Below, one piece after another: positions 8,832 through 17,152 of a stretch of 22,825 nt of DNA. Numbering within the stretch: position 1 is the stretch's first letter; the number at the start of each line of letters is the position of its first letter. The notes below the pieces were generated by a model that was given only the letters and a program-made list of their open reading frames with translations, ran no database searches and was not told where the DNA came from. The stretch is from DATCTV01 sp964400685. Lineage in GTDB: Bacteria > Desulfobacterota > Desulfomonilia > UBA1062. The stretch spans positions 1-22,825 of the forward strand of contig CAYNVT010000063.1 of NCBI GenBank assembly GCA_964400685.1. The letters run 5' to 3'. The translations under genes were made by a program, and so were the position numbers.

Positions 8832-10127
8832 CTACTTATTTCCCACCTCAAGCGGATAAAAAACAAGTCCGGTAGGAATCTTGGGATAAAAGAATGTCGA
8901 TTTCTGCGGCATTCTCAAGCCTGCTTCCGCAATCGCCATAATTTCCTGTATTGTACTCGGATTGAGTAAAAATACAATATCAGCTTTTTCCTTCTCAACC
9001 ATTTCAAGCGCTTCAGTTGCGTTGCTGATAAACTCTATCCTTTTGGCGGTCATAGAATAATCGATTCCTACAATGGGCTCAATAATACAGGTATGAAGAA
9101 TATTGACATCAAGCCTCTTGAGCAGGGGATGACTGTCTTCAGGCATCAACCTGTCAAGCGCTTCCATCTCAGAGAGCTCAAGCAGATAATATCTCGGAAT
9201 ACCCTTAACCCTCAGTCCCAGATACCCCTTGCCGTTTTTCTTGAGAGCATCAAGAAATGCCTTCCTGTTGTCAAAAGGAAGTATCCTGAAAAGTTCTTTT
9301 ACCCTGTGCTCGATATCGACAAGTCCCACACCCATACTGTCGACAATTACCCTGTGCGTAGGAAGTATTGATACGCCGTCTTCAGAATTGCTGAGATAGA
9401 ATAAAGCATAGTCAAACGGCTGTTTGCCGTCCATTTTGCCCGTTAAAGCCCTCATCCTGTCTCTGTATGTCCTTGCCGTGTCATACCTGTGGTGCCCGTC
9501 TGCTATAAGAATCTTCTTATCGGATAGTATGCTTGCAATTTTCTTTATCAATTGCTGTGATTCAATTTTCCACAGTTTCTGAGTACCTTCATTTCCAGGC
9601 AGTTCCCACAGTATTTCTTTCAGCAGAGGTTTAATCTCGGTATCAATAAGCCTGTTTTTATCTGTGTATATACCGAAAACACAGCTCAGACTGGCCTTTA
9701 CTTCCATCATAAGCCTCAGACGGTCAATCTTGGGGCCCTTATGCGTATATTCATGGGGCATAATATCATAGCTGTCATTCTCGTCTATTTTTACCGCTGC
9801 AATAATCCCTTTTCTTGTACAGACTTTATCGCCTATTGTATAAGTCTGCTCATGGTAATAAATTGAAGGTTTTTCATCGTGTATCAAGATACTCTTATCT
9901 TTCCAGTCCAGGTAGAAATCTCTCGCCCTTGTGTATCGGTTGTCGGTCTTTGTATCCTTTGGAAACTGCTGTCCCAGAACAAGCCTTACCGAATTGTACG
10001 GTGATTTGTTATAATAGGCATCAACCAGCGGGTTTGTTATCACATCGTAAGGGGGGCACATCGCTGTACCGATCTCTACCGTCCCGGTATTATATCTGAT
10101 TCCTTTAAATGCCTTGATCTTCGGCAT
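8832..10127 (-). CDS. DUF1015 family protein
   Basis: A 431-residue soluble protein of the DUF1015 family, found widely in bacteria and archaea and without an assigned biochemical function. Family hallmarks are present: CPPYDVI near the N-terminus (24-30), the HEYTH segment (125-129), and the signature ADGHHRYDTA (209-218), whose His, Arg and Asp residues suggest a metal- or phosphate-binding site. Length is typical. The start at ATG 10127 is supported by GGGAG seven bases upstream. It is the last gene of the minus-strand run hslO - AMMECR1 - corC - lnt - DUF1015, separated from lnt by 91 bases. Confidence 0.9.
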   Translation of the reverse strand: MPKIKAFKGIRYNTGTVEIGTAMCPPYDVITNPLVDAYYNKSPYNSVRLVLGQQFPKDTKTDNRYTRARDFYLDWKDKSILIHDEKPSIYYHEQTYTIGDKVCTRKGIIAAVKIDENDSYDIMPHEYTHKGPKIDRLRLMMEVKASLSCVFGIYTDKNRLIDTEIKPLLKEILWELPGNEGTQKLWKIESQQLIKKIASILSDKKILIADGHHRYDTARTYRDRMRALTGKMDGKQPFDYALFYLSNSEDGVSILPTHRVIVDSMGVGLVDIEHRVKELFRILPFDNRKAFLDALKKNGKGYLGLRVKGIPRYYLLELSEMEALDRLMPEDSHPLLKRLDVNILHTCIIEPIVGIDYSMTAKRIEFISNATEALEMVEKEKADIVFLLNPSTIQEIMAIAEAGLRMPQKSTFFYPKIPTGLVFYPLEVGNK

Positions 10128-10218
10128 GTTGGTGCTCCCTCCCCTTAAAGAGTAAAAAGCGAATGAGTTTTATACAAAAGGGCATGCTAAAATTCAACAG
10201 ATATTTTTCAGCCTGTTT

Positions 10219-11691
10219 TCAGGACTGTAACACCTGCCCATGATATTTTTTATAAATCTCCCAAAGAATTCCGGCTATACCGGCAAATATCCAGATCCAT
10301 CCTATCAATGAACCTATCCTATCAAAAACAGTCCTATAGGAAACTTTTTTAATCTCAACGGTAAATGACCCTTCTTTCATCAGGCCCAGGCTTCTGACAA
10401 TCCTGCCGAAAGGATCTATAACGGCTGATATCCCGTGGTTTACCGGCATGACAAGATAGCGCCTGTTCTCAATCGCCCTGACAGCAGCCGTTTTGAGATG
10501 CTGTTCAGTCGTGGACCAGTCAAGGAACCATGCATCGTTAGATACTGTCAAAAGCCACGTCGCGCCCTGCTCCGTAAGCCTCCTTGCCAGTTCGGGAAAC
10601 ACATTCTCAAAACATACCAGAACGCCTATATCCTCAATGGGTTTGAGTTTTCTCGCATTGGAAAAATCACTGACTTCCTGTGTGATGTTCCCCAGAAAGC
10701 CGAAAAGCCAGGGCAAGGGAAGATATTCGCCGAAAGGCACGAGATGAGTCTTGTCATAGTATCCCCTTATCAGACCTTGATCGAGCATCCATACCCTGTT
10801 GAAAACCTTGTCGTCTTCAATAGCGGGACTGCCTACAAGCATGGGTATGTTTGCTTCTTTTGAGATATCGATGATCCTCGAAGTAGGCGCCCACTCATGA
10901 AACAGGAAAAAGTTGCATGCCGTCTCAGGCCAGACAATTATTTCTGCACCCTGGGATACAGCCTCCCTGCTGAGCCTTGTGTAGATATCTATTGTAGGGC
11001 TGACCATATCCCTTCTCCACTTCTGATCCTGAGGTATGTTTGCCTGGCAGACTCCGACTTTCAGGTTTTCGCCTTCAAGTTTAAAGCTGTCCATGCGCCA
11101 TGCCCCCCAGAAAATGCAGCAGGCGATTATGATGATCCCAGCTACTGCAGGAATATATTTCTTCTTTATCGCCTTAAACAAAGCCACATTACCCATCAGG
11201 GCAAGTCCGCTCAGTACATATATCCCGCCCCATTCAGCATTCTGTATGATTGCCTCAAAAGGCACCAGGGCATAGCCGGCAAGTGTCCAGGGAAAGCCAG
11301 TGAACGCATATGATTTAATCATTTCAAGAAAGATCCACATGCCCGGGATGGTCAGCACTGAAAATGGAGATTTCAACAATAATTTGCATGATATGAGGAA
11401 AAACCCGAAATAAACTGCCAGATAGGAAATAAGCAGCAGGAATATGAGAGCACAAAGAGGCAGTGCTATAAAGCCGTAAATTTCCATTATATAGGCAACC
11501 CAGTAAAGATTCCCGGCCCATGCAACAAGTCCCGCCAGAAAACCCAGCCCCATACATTCCTTAATGCTGGAATCCTCAGCAGCGAACAGGATAGGCACGG
11601 CAAAAATGAAGATGAACGGCCACAGGTTAAATGAAGGGAAAGAAAGTGAATAAAACAGGCCAGACAAACAGGCTAATATGACTCGTTTCAA
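10219..11691 (-). CDS. lnt: Apolipoprotein N-acyltransferase
   Basis: Lnt adds the third acyl chain to the N-terminal Cys of lipoproteins in the inner membrane, the last step of lipoprotein maturation, and would act on the lipoproteins encoded in this window. The 490 residues comprise a multi-span N-terminal membrane part (to about 200), a periplasmic carbon-nitrogen-hydrolase domain (about 210-445) and a final C-terminal membrane helix. The Glu-Lys-Cys triad is E256 (VWPETA), K314 (YDKTHLVPFGEYLP) and C360 (VCFENVFPEL). The start is TTG 11691, overlapping the corC stop in the sequence TTGA, with GGAG eight bases upstream; no in-frame ATG exists near the N-terminus. Pairing with corC is the classic arrangement also seen in Escherichia coli. 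Confidence 0.96.
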   Translation of the reverse strand: MKRVILACLSGLFYSLSFPSFNLWPFIFIFAVPILFAAEDSSIKECMGLGFLAGLVAWAGNLYWVAYIMEIYGFIALPLCALIFLLLISYLAVYFGFFLISCKLLLKSPFSVLTIPGMWIFLEMIKSYAFTGFPWTLAGYALVPFEAIIQNAEWGGIYVLSGLALMGNVALFKAIKKKYIPAVAGIIIIACCIFWGAWRMDSFKLEGENLKVGVCQANIPQDQKWRRDMVSPTIDIYTRLSREAVSQGAEIIVWPETACNFFLFHEWAPTSRIIDISKEANIPMLVGSPAIEDDKVFNRVWMLDQGLIRGYYDKTHLVPFGEYLPLPWLFGFLGNITQEVSDFSNARKLKPIEDIGVLVCFENVFPELARRLTEQGATWLLTVSNDAWFLDWSTTEQHLKTAAVRAIENRRYLVMPVNHGISAVIDPFGRIVRSLGLMKEGSFTVEIKKVSYRTVFDRIGSLIGWIWIFAGIAGILWEIYKKYHGQVLQS

Positions 11692-12518
11692 TCTTTATTC
11701 TCCAGGTGTTTTCTCAATTTCAGCTTTGAAATGCGTTTCTTGTCAGCTTCAGTTATTTCAAATACAAGATTGTTAAATTCAAATATCTCGCCCTTCTCGG
11801 GTATTCTTTCAAGCTTGGATATTATGAATCCGCCTACGGTATCATATTCACCTCTTGGCAGGTCAAAAGAAAATTCATCGATAAATTCATCAATCGACAT
11901 CTTGGGATCAACGATGAAGGAACCGTCGCCCGTGTCCTGAATGCCGTTTTCATCATCCTGTGTTTCGACAATTTCGTTCAATATGTCTTCAAGAGTAACA
12001 AGACCGTCCACACTCCCGTATTCGTCTATTACAATGGCTATTTTGCATCTGCGCTCCTTGAATTCCTTAATGAGATCAATCAGCTTTTTGCTTTCAGGGA
12101 CAAAATATGGCTGCCTCATGATATCAGTAACATTGAATTCACTCAGGCACTGATTGAGATTTACAAGTATGTCTTTTGCATGGACTATCCCGACAATGTT
12201 ATCCGGAGAGGTTTCATAGACCGGTATCGTAGAATAGCCGCTCCTGGCAATTGCCTTAACCACTTCTGTAACGGGATTGGATGATCCCACACAAGCCATA
12301 TCAACTTTGGGAACCATGATCTCCCTTACCATCGTATCCTTAAGGACCAGGATGTTCTGGATCATCTCACCCTGGCTTTCGTTGATTATTCCAATTTCTT
12401 CAACCTCATCAATCATTTCGTGGAGTTCAAGCCTTGCATCCTTCTTTCTGTCTCCTCCCAGGAAATTCCTGATCTTCTCAATAAATGAACCGTCTTCCTG
12501 TTTTCTGTCTTCTTCCAA
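11688..12518 (-). CDS. corC: CorC-type CBS-domain protein
   Basis: A 276-residue cytoplasmic protein of the CorC/HlyC group, linked to magnesium/cobalt homeostasis (YbeX in Escherichia coli). Two CBS repeats span about 65-185, with the family block IDEYGSVDGLVTLEDIL at 164-180, and a CorC_HlyC transporter-associated domain follows (about 198-270). It lacks the N-terminal DUF21 membrane domain of the longer relatives, so it is the soluble CorC form. The start is TTG 12518: an in-frame TAA sits immediately upstream and AAGGAG (12525-12530) is spaced six bases away, so no ATG start is possible without losing 34 residues. It is translationally coupled to lnt by a 4-base overlap. Confidence 0.92.
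   Translation of the reverse strand: MEEDRKQEDGSFIEKIRNFLGGDRKKDARLELHEMIDEVEEIGIINESQGEMIQNILVLKDTMVREIMVPKVDMACVGSSNPVTEVVKAIARSGYSTIPVYETSPDNIVGIVHAKDILVNLNQCLSEFNVTDIMRQPYFVPESKKLIDLIKEFKERRCKIAIVIDEYGSVDGLVTLEDILNEIVETQDDENGIQDTGDGSFIVDPKMSIDEFIDEFSFDLPRGEYDTVGGFIISKLERIPEKGEIFEFNNLVFEITEADKKRISKLKLRKHLENKD
11700..11703 (-). promoter_or_regulatory. Ribosome binding site that fixes the TTG start of lnt
   Basis: GGAG on the minus strand inside the end of corC, eight bases before TTG 11691. No ATG is available in the frame nearby, so this site and the 4-base overlap with the corC stop define the start. Confidence 0.6.
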
Positions 12519-12524
12519 TTATTT

Positions 12525-12530
12525 CTCCTT
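12525..12530 (-). promoter_or_regulatory. Ribosome binding site that fixes the TTG start of corC
   Basis: AAGGAG on the minus strand, six bases before TTG 12518. An in-frame TAA directly before the TTG rules out any earlier start, so a strong site compensates for the rare start codon. Confidence 0.7.
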
Positions 12531-12578
12531 CAATTCCGGTAATCTAAACCAAGAAGCCCGGCCAGTCAAAGAAGTATT

Positions 12579-13142
12579 TTACCCTTTGGGTTCGCTGAAC
12601 ACATCCGCCTGAAAAGTCTCGAAGATTGCACCTTCACGCCAGTCATCAGGGGAAAGCCCAGCCTTCATACTCAAATATTGAAGCGTGGTCTCTGCATCCC
12701 ACCCCTGCTCGGGTGCTACCTGCGGCAGGAATACGGCCTGATGAAAGCCCTTTTTAAGAATTATGCCGTCTATGCCGACCCTGAATTCTGATATATCCTT
12801 GATCTCGGCTGGAACGCTCAAAACTGAAATCTCAATCTCTATTTCATCAAGCTCGTTTTTTTTAAGCGGTGAGAACCTGGGATCCCTGAAAGCGGCATTC
12901 CTTGCATTTTCAATAACGGCCTGCCACAAGGGAAGCATGGGGAGAATATAGCCGATGCAGCCTCTTAATTCATGGTGCGCTTTATGAAGGGTGACAAACA
13001 CCCCGCGCTTTTCCTTCAATGTATCGGTGAGGGATTCCTCATCCGCCTTGGGTTCCCGAGCGCCCTTTCCCTGAAGCAGATTTTTTATGGTATCGCGCGC
13101 CAGCTTTAAAAGATATGCCTTTTCTCCGTCTGTAAGCTTCAT
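12579..13142 (-). CDS. amrA: AMMECR1-domain protein (AmmeMemoRadiSam system protein A type)
   Basis: A 187-residue protein with an AMMECR1 domain, whose biochemical role is unknown. In many anaerobes it is encoded with a Memo-like protein and a radical SAM enzyme. Signatures present: LRGCIGYI at 59-66 and AAFRDPRF at 83-90, the two most conserved blocks. The start at ATG 13142 fits AAGGGG with a seven-base spacer; an in-frame ATG two codons earlier (13148) abuts that site. The usual Memo and radical SAM partners are not neighbours here. Instead it sits between hslO and corC, separated by 55 and 60 bases, probably in one transcript. Symbol given by domain only. Confidence 0.85.
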   Translation of the reverse strand: MKLTDGEKAYLLKLARDTIKNLLQGKGAREPKADEESLTDTLKEKRGVFVTLHKAHHELRGCIGYILPMLPLWQAVIENARNAAFRDPRFSPLKKNELDEIEIEISVLSVPAEIKDISEFRVGIDGIILKKGFHQAVFLPQVAPEQGWDAETTLQYLSMKAGLSPDDWREGAIFETFQADVFSEPKG

Positions 13143-13197
13143 AGTCATCCCCCTTATTCATGGATTATAACCGTGTATAGATCGTATGCAATGCCCG

Positions 13198-14073
13198 CTA
13201 GTGCATCTCTTCAAGGAGCCTCATTATTTCCTCTCTCCTGAACATGTAAACCCTGCGGCAGAACTCGCATTTTATATCTATATCCTCTTCATCAAGAAGA
13301 ACTGATTCAAGACCTTTTCTGCCAAGTGTTATCAGGGCCTGCTCAATACGCTCCCTGCTGCATGAGCACCTGTAGAAAAGGGGCTTTTTTTCAAGAACCT
13401 TGAATCCGATAGAACCGAATATCGTTTCAAGCATGCCCTCAGGCATTATTCCACTTCTCAGCTGTTCGGTTACAGTTGGCATCGTCTGTATCCGACGTAT
13501 AAGCTCATCAATCACAGCATCATCAGAAGGCGGGAGCGTCTGCACGAGGAAGCCTCCTGAAGCGCCAATCGAACCGTCTTTATCCACATACACTCCAAGG
13601 CCTACTGCCGAGGGTATCTGTTCGCTCTCGGTAAGATAATATGCGATATCCGTCGCAATCTCTCCTGAAACGATCTTCACGATTCCCCTGTACGGGTCCT
13701 TTAAACCAAGGTCTTTTGTAACCGTTAAAAACCCGTCTTTACCGAGAGCACCGGCAACATCGAGTTTTCCGTCTTTCGGATCAAGTTCTGTCCGGGGATT
13801 TTTAACATATCCCTTCACTCTTCCCGAACTCCCGGCTTCAACCATAACCTTTACGAGAGGCCCTCCTCCGTCAAATACCAGCGCAATCCTCTGGCCCGGG
13901 TCCATAAGCGAACCGAGAATCAGCCCTCCTGTCAAGGCCCTTCCCAGCGCTGCCGACGCAGTAGGAAACGTCTCGTGCCGTTTGCATGCCATTGACACAA
14001 GCGTGGTTGTAACGCACGCAATCGCCCTGACATTACATTCTTCCGATATTGCACGAATGAGATAGTCTTTCAT
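13198..14073 (-). CDS. hslO: Redox-regulated chaperone Hsp33
   Basis: Hsp33 is a cytoplasmic holdase that is inactive when reduced and zinc-bound, and becomes a chaperone under oxidative stress with unfolding heat or bleach. The 291 residues match the family from MKDYLIRA, through RHETFPTASAALGR (32-45) and the conserved glycine-rich region, to the C-terminal zinc cysteines C236-x-C238 and C269-x2-C272, all intact, so the redox switch should work. The frame is open to ATG 14115 (14 more residues), but ATG 14073 gives the family's normal N-terminus; neither start has a strong ribosome site. It faces the VOC gene across a divergent promoter region and heads the minus-strand operon running to the DUF1015 gene. 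Confidence 0.95.
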   Translation of the reverse strand: MKDYLIRAISEECNVRAIACVTTTLVSMACKRHETFPTASAALGRALTGGLILGSLMDPGQRIALVFDGGGPLVKVMVEAGSSGRVKGYVKNPRTELDPKDGKLDVAGALGKDGFLTVTKDLGLKDPYRGIVKIVSGEIATDIAYYLTESEQIPSAVGLGVYVDKDGSIGASGGFLVQTLPPSDDAVIDELIRRIQTMPTVTEQLRSGIMPEGMLETIFGSIGFKVLEKKPLFYRCSCSRERIEQALITLGRKGLESVLLDEEDIDIKCEFCRRVYMFRREEIMRLLEEMH

Positions 14074-14139
14074 GATATGGATATGCCGTTTCAGTTCCGC
14101 TATTGTCAATCCCATGTTGGCAAATAATCACTAATTCCC

Positions 14140-14169
14140 TTGCACTATGAAAGATCAGCCGTATATAAT
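14140..14169 (+). promoter_or_regulatory. Sigma70-type promoter for the VOC/GGR-like/flavo-ferredoxin operon
   Basis: TTGCAC (14140-14145) and a perfect TATAAT (14164-14169) are separated by 18 bases, with the -10 about 40 bases before the VOC start at 14209. Its position rules out the longer open frame that begins at 14140 as the coding start. Confidence 0.65.
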
Positions 14170-14208
14170 TCAGTCCTTGTTTCAGCCTTAATCCTGAGAG
14201 GTGAACTA

Positions 14209-14724
14209 ATGAATCAGATAAAGGGAATCAAGCTTCCAAGTTTGGGACAGATAGGCATGGTTGTCTACAATGCAGAAAAGACAATGGAACAGTTTAAAAG
14301 GCTGGGCATAGGCCCCTGGATGCTGTGGGAAGGCACACCTGAATTTACGATCGAAAAGAGCGGGCCTGTGAATGCGTCACTCAAGATATTGATGGCCTAT
14401 TCCGGAAGCGTTCAGATCGAACTCATTGAAGTGACTTCAGGCCGCAGCTACTACAACGATACTCTGGACAAACGCGAAGGTCTTCATCATCTTGGTTACA
14501 TGGTGAACGACCTTGAGGCGCGCATCGAAGAATTCAAGAGCGCAGGCATCGAGATTCTCCAGCGCGGACAGATAAAAAGCAAAGGCTTCACAGTTGATTA
14601 TGCCTACATGGACACACAGGCCAGCTGCGGCGTCATAATCGAATTCATCCAGTCAAAGCTCGGGCCGTTGCCGCTCAAGATGAACCGGTTTACCCATAAT
14701 GCGGCCTGCAAACTGGGGATATAG
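14209..14724 (+). CDS. VOC/glyoxalase-fold protein, methylmalonyl-CoA epimerase-like
   Basis: A 171-residue protein of the vicinal oxygen chelate superfamily, built of two beta-alpha-beta-beta-beta modules that bind one divalent metal. Likely metal ligands by position: Q14 (SLGQIGMVV), E71 (VQIELIE), H94 (LHHLGYMV) and E145 (VIIEFIQ). Family members at these sites usually carry His/Gln/Glu combinations, so a working metal centre is plausible. The closest architecture is methylmalonyl-CoA epimerase or a similar acyl-CoA/isomerase enzyme; the substrate is unknown. The start at ATG 14209 follows GAGAGGTGA with a five-base gap, and a promoter covers the apparent upstream extension. It leads an operon, with the FAD enzyme starting 17 bases after its stop. 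Confidence 0.85.
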   Translation: MNQIKGIKLPSLGQIGMVVYNAEKTMEQFKRLGIGPWMLWEGTPEFTIEKSGPVNASLKILMAYSGSVQIELIEVTSGRSYYNDTLDKREGLHHLGYMVNDLEARIEEFKSAGIEILQRGQIKSKGFTVDYAYMDTQASCGVIIEFIQSKLGPLPLKMNRFTHNAACKLGI

Positions 14725-14741
14725 CTCTAAAGGGGTGGCTT

Positions 14742-16160
14742 ATGCCGGATAATTTCAAGGTTGCCGTTGCCGGTGCCGGACCCGGCGGGTGCATATTTGC
14801 GAGGGACCTGGCAAAAAGAGGTATTGAGGTAACTGTTTTTGAAAAAGGCAGCTATGAAACACTCGGCCATGACTGGTCTGATGCAATCGAGCGCTCGGCG
14901 CTTACTGAAACAGGCTTTGAAGCTCCTTTTGAAGGCTCTATAAATCTGGGGCCCCTCGTTAAAACCAGTGATGCTTCAGGTAATACTACAGGAATTTATG
15001 AGCGGCATGCATATCCCAGAATGGAAGTCTGGGCGCCCGATTATTCAAGCAGCAAGATCATTGATTTCAGGTATGTGACCACCGACAGGAGGGCTCTGGC
15101 TAAACTCCTCATCGAAGAGGCGAGAGATGCAGGTGTAAAATTCCTGTTCAGGCATGAAGCGGCCGGCCTCATGTTGAACGGAGGTACAATTCTTTCCGAT
15201 GTCGAGGTAAAAGGCCTTGTCATAAAAGATATCGAAACAGGCGAGACGAAAAATATACCTGCTGATATAGTCGCAGACAATACAGGCTTTAATGCAGTCC
15301 TGAGGACAAAACTTCCTCAGTCCACAGGTATTGCAGGGAAGTTCTCAGACAGTGAATTCGCACTTGTTTTCAGGACGGTCAGAAAAAGAAATAAAAATCC
15401 GATAGATCCGGTCAATGACCATTATAGATACGGCTTCAATACAGGCTATCAGTGGCTGCAGTATTTGAATGAAGACGAGATGGACACAGGCGCAGGAGTA
15501 AGCCATAACCCTAAAAATCCCGACCCGAAGGATATAGTCATGGAATTCATATCGAGACACCCTTCGATCTCGGATGAGATTGTCTGCGGCGGCGGCGGTC
15601 TCTGCCTTGTAGGCCGTTCACCTTCAAGCCTTGTTGCATCGGGATTTGTCGTAATAGGGGACGCGGCATCACAGACCATCCCCATGACCGGCTGCGGCGC
15701 TGGCGGGGCAATGGTGGGTGGCAAATATGCGGCTGAGGCCGTGCTTGCCGCCGCTCAAACGGGAAAGACCGATTGCAGCGCATTGTGGGAATACAACTTC
15801 AAATGGTTTGCAGGCTCTAGAAAGGGAGCCAACTACGCAGGTTTGACGGCGATCAGGAATATCCTGCAGGACCTGAGCCATGAGGACATCTCATTCCTCT
15901 TCAGAAAAGACATCTTGAATAGTTTTATGCTGACAAACTCTATCAACGGCATTGTGACGCTCCCGGACCTGCCCACCATGATCAGAACGGTTGCAGGCGG
16001 CATAACCAGGCCCGGACTTCTCCTTAAGCTGAATGCCGCCACAACCGCAGGAACAAAGATTTTCAAACACTATATGGCCTATCCCGGCAGATGGGATGCA
16101 AGTCTGTTCGAGGCCTGGAAATCAAAGGCTGATAAGCTCTTCGCTGCGGCTGTAAAATAG
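14742..16160 (+). CDS. Geranylgeranyl-reductase-like FAD-dependent oxidoreductase
   Basis: A 472-residue flavoprotein of the geranylgeranyl reductase (GGR)/PHBH-like group. FAD-binding features: Rossmann motif GAGPGG at 11-16 with acidic E34 at the end of the second strand, and the second FAD motif VVIGDAASQTIPMTGCGAGG at 303-322. Residues 236-242 (YQWLQYL) resemble the YxWxFP segment of archaeal-type GGRs. The C-terminal part (about 340-472) is helical, as in GGRs. Such enzymes reduce isoprenoid double bonds or oxidise related hydrophobic substrates. AAGGGG lies six bases before ATG 14742. The next gene, 28 bases downstream, encodes a ferredoxin-containing protein, and ferredoxin is the known reductant of methanogen GGR. 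Substrate not determined. Confidence 0.82.
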   Translation: MPDNFKVAVAGAGPGGCIFARDLAKRGIEVTVFEKGSYETLGHDWSDAIERSALTETGFEAPFEGSINLGPLVKTSDASGNTTGIYERHAYPRMEVWAPDYSSSKIIDFRYVTTDRRALAKLLIEEARDAGVKFLFRHEAAGLMLNGGTILSDVEVKGLVIKDIETGETKNIPADIVADNTGFNAVLRTKLPQSTGIAGKFSDSEFALVFRTVRKRNKNPIDPVNDHYRYGFNTGYQWLQYLNEDEMDTGAGVSHNPKNPDPKDIVMEFISRHPSISDEIVCGGGGLCLVGRSPSSLVASGFVVIGDAASQTIPMTGCGAGGAMVGGKYAAEAVLAAAQTGKTDCSALWEYNFKWFAGSRKGANYAGLTAIRNILQDLSHEDISFLFRKDILNSFMLTNSINGIVTLPDLPTMIRTVAGGITRPGLLLKLNAATTAGTKIFKHYMAYPGRWDASLFEAWKSKADKLFAAAVK

Positions 16161-16188
16161 TGCATTCATAGACCCGACAGGTGGTGAC

Positions 16189-17115
16189 ATGATGATTAAC
16201 AGAAGAAAGTTCATTTCAGGCTGTGCGGGAATAACGGCCTGTTCGATAATTCCGGCCCGTGCTTTTTCCAAAACAATATCCCCGACTGGCAGGCTTAAAA
16301 AAACAGCCCCGGAAAAGGCTTTAGTCATCTACTATTCACAGACCGGACATACCAGGATCTACGGTGAACTGATTGCAGAAACATGGAAAAAAACGGGGAT
16401 CGAGGCCGATTCGGTTTTCATCAAAAAGGCGGATGCCACAACACTTTCCGGTTATGATTTGATAGCAGTAGGCTCACCCGTTCATTATCTTGATGTGCCT
16501 CTGAATCTTCAGAAATGGCTGAGCATGATCCCTTCAATAAAAGGGACGGGAGTTGCTTCATATACAAGTTTCGGCGGCAACGGTGACGGACAGAAAAGGG
16601 CTGCCGCCAACATACTGAAGCTGCTCTCTGAAAAGGGAGGCGTTCCGCTCGGAATGGACATGTTCGGCAATATGAGCACCTATCCGCCGACATGGTCGCT
16701 CGGCAATTCGGGCCGTATACTCAAATTCAGGGACAGGCCGAATGCAAAAACATATGAAGGCGTGCGGGCCTTTGCATCGAAAACCATCGAGCAGTACGTC
16801 AAAGGCGGCATAAGCTTTGAAACCGAATCAGGTAGCATCTTCAGCGGCAGCGCCATGATGTCGCCTACGAAGATGCTCATCAGCCACAAGCTGAACAGGA
16901 GCAAATGCATTGCCTGCGGTAAATGCATGAAGCAGTGTCCGACAGGTGCAATCGATATAGCAACTGGCAAGATTGACGAAGACAAATGCATCCTGTGCTT
17001 CGGTTGCCTCAACAACTGCCCGGCGGGCGCTCATGAGATGAAGATGCTGGGCAAAAAGTTATACGGCTTCCCCGAATTTCTTAAGAATAACAATATAAAA
17101 ATCGCACTGCCCTGA
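16189..17115 (+). CDS. Tat-signal flavodoxin-ferredoxin fusion (EFR1-like)
   Basis: A 308-residue protein in three parts: an N-terminal signal with twin-arginine motif NRRKFI (4-9) and probable AxA cleavage near residue 25; a flavodoxin-like domain (about 43-210), with phosphate-loop region YYSQTGHTR (48-56) and GSPVHYLDVP (95-104); and a C-terminal two-cluster ferredoxin with C240/C243/C246/C250 and C267/C270/C273/C277, each CxxCxxCxxxC followed by Pro. This resembles EFR1-type ferredoxins. FMN and two [4Fe-4S] clusters would make it an electron shuttle. The Tat motif predicts export as a folded, cofactor-loaded protein, unusual next to an enzyme without a signal peptide. AGGTGG upstream suits ATG 16192 slightly better than 16189. 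It is the last gene of the operon. Confidence 0.87.
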   Translation: MMINRRKFISGCAGITACSIIPARAFSKTISPTGRLKKTAPEKALVIYYSQTGHTRIYGELIAETWKKTGIEADSVFIKKADATTLSGYDLIAVGSPVHYLDVPLNLQKWLSMIPSIKGTGVASYTSFGGNGDGQKRAAANILKLLSEKGGVPLGMDMFGNMSTYPPTWSLGNSGRILKFRDRPNAKTYEGVRAFASKTIEQYVKGGISFETESGSIFSGSAMMSPTKMLISHKLNRSKCIACGKCMKQCPTGAIDIATGKIDEDKCILCFGCLNNCPAGAHEMKMLGKKLYGFPEFLKNNNIKIALP

Positions 17116-17150
17116 AGACCTTTAAGAATAAAGGTCTGTGCCGGTTTTTC
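17116..17150 (+). terminator. Hairpin after the flavo-ferredoxin gene
   Basis: An 8-bp perfect stem (17116-17123 with 17130-17137) around a six-base loop begins right after the stop codon, with five Ts starting eight bases after the stem. This fits a moderate intrinsic terminator for the operon, although the T-tract is displaced. Confidence 0.5.
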
Positions 17151-17152
17151 CG

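Noticed and set aside
14116..14208. Possible sigma54-type promoter (TGGCA ... TTGCA) upstream of the VOC gene
   Set aside because: The two elements are about 16 bases apart, far more than sigma54 spacing allows; the sigma70-like pair fits better.
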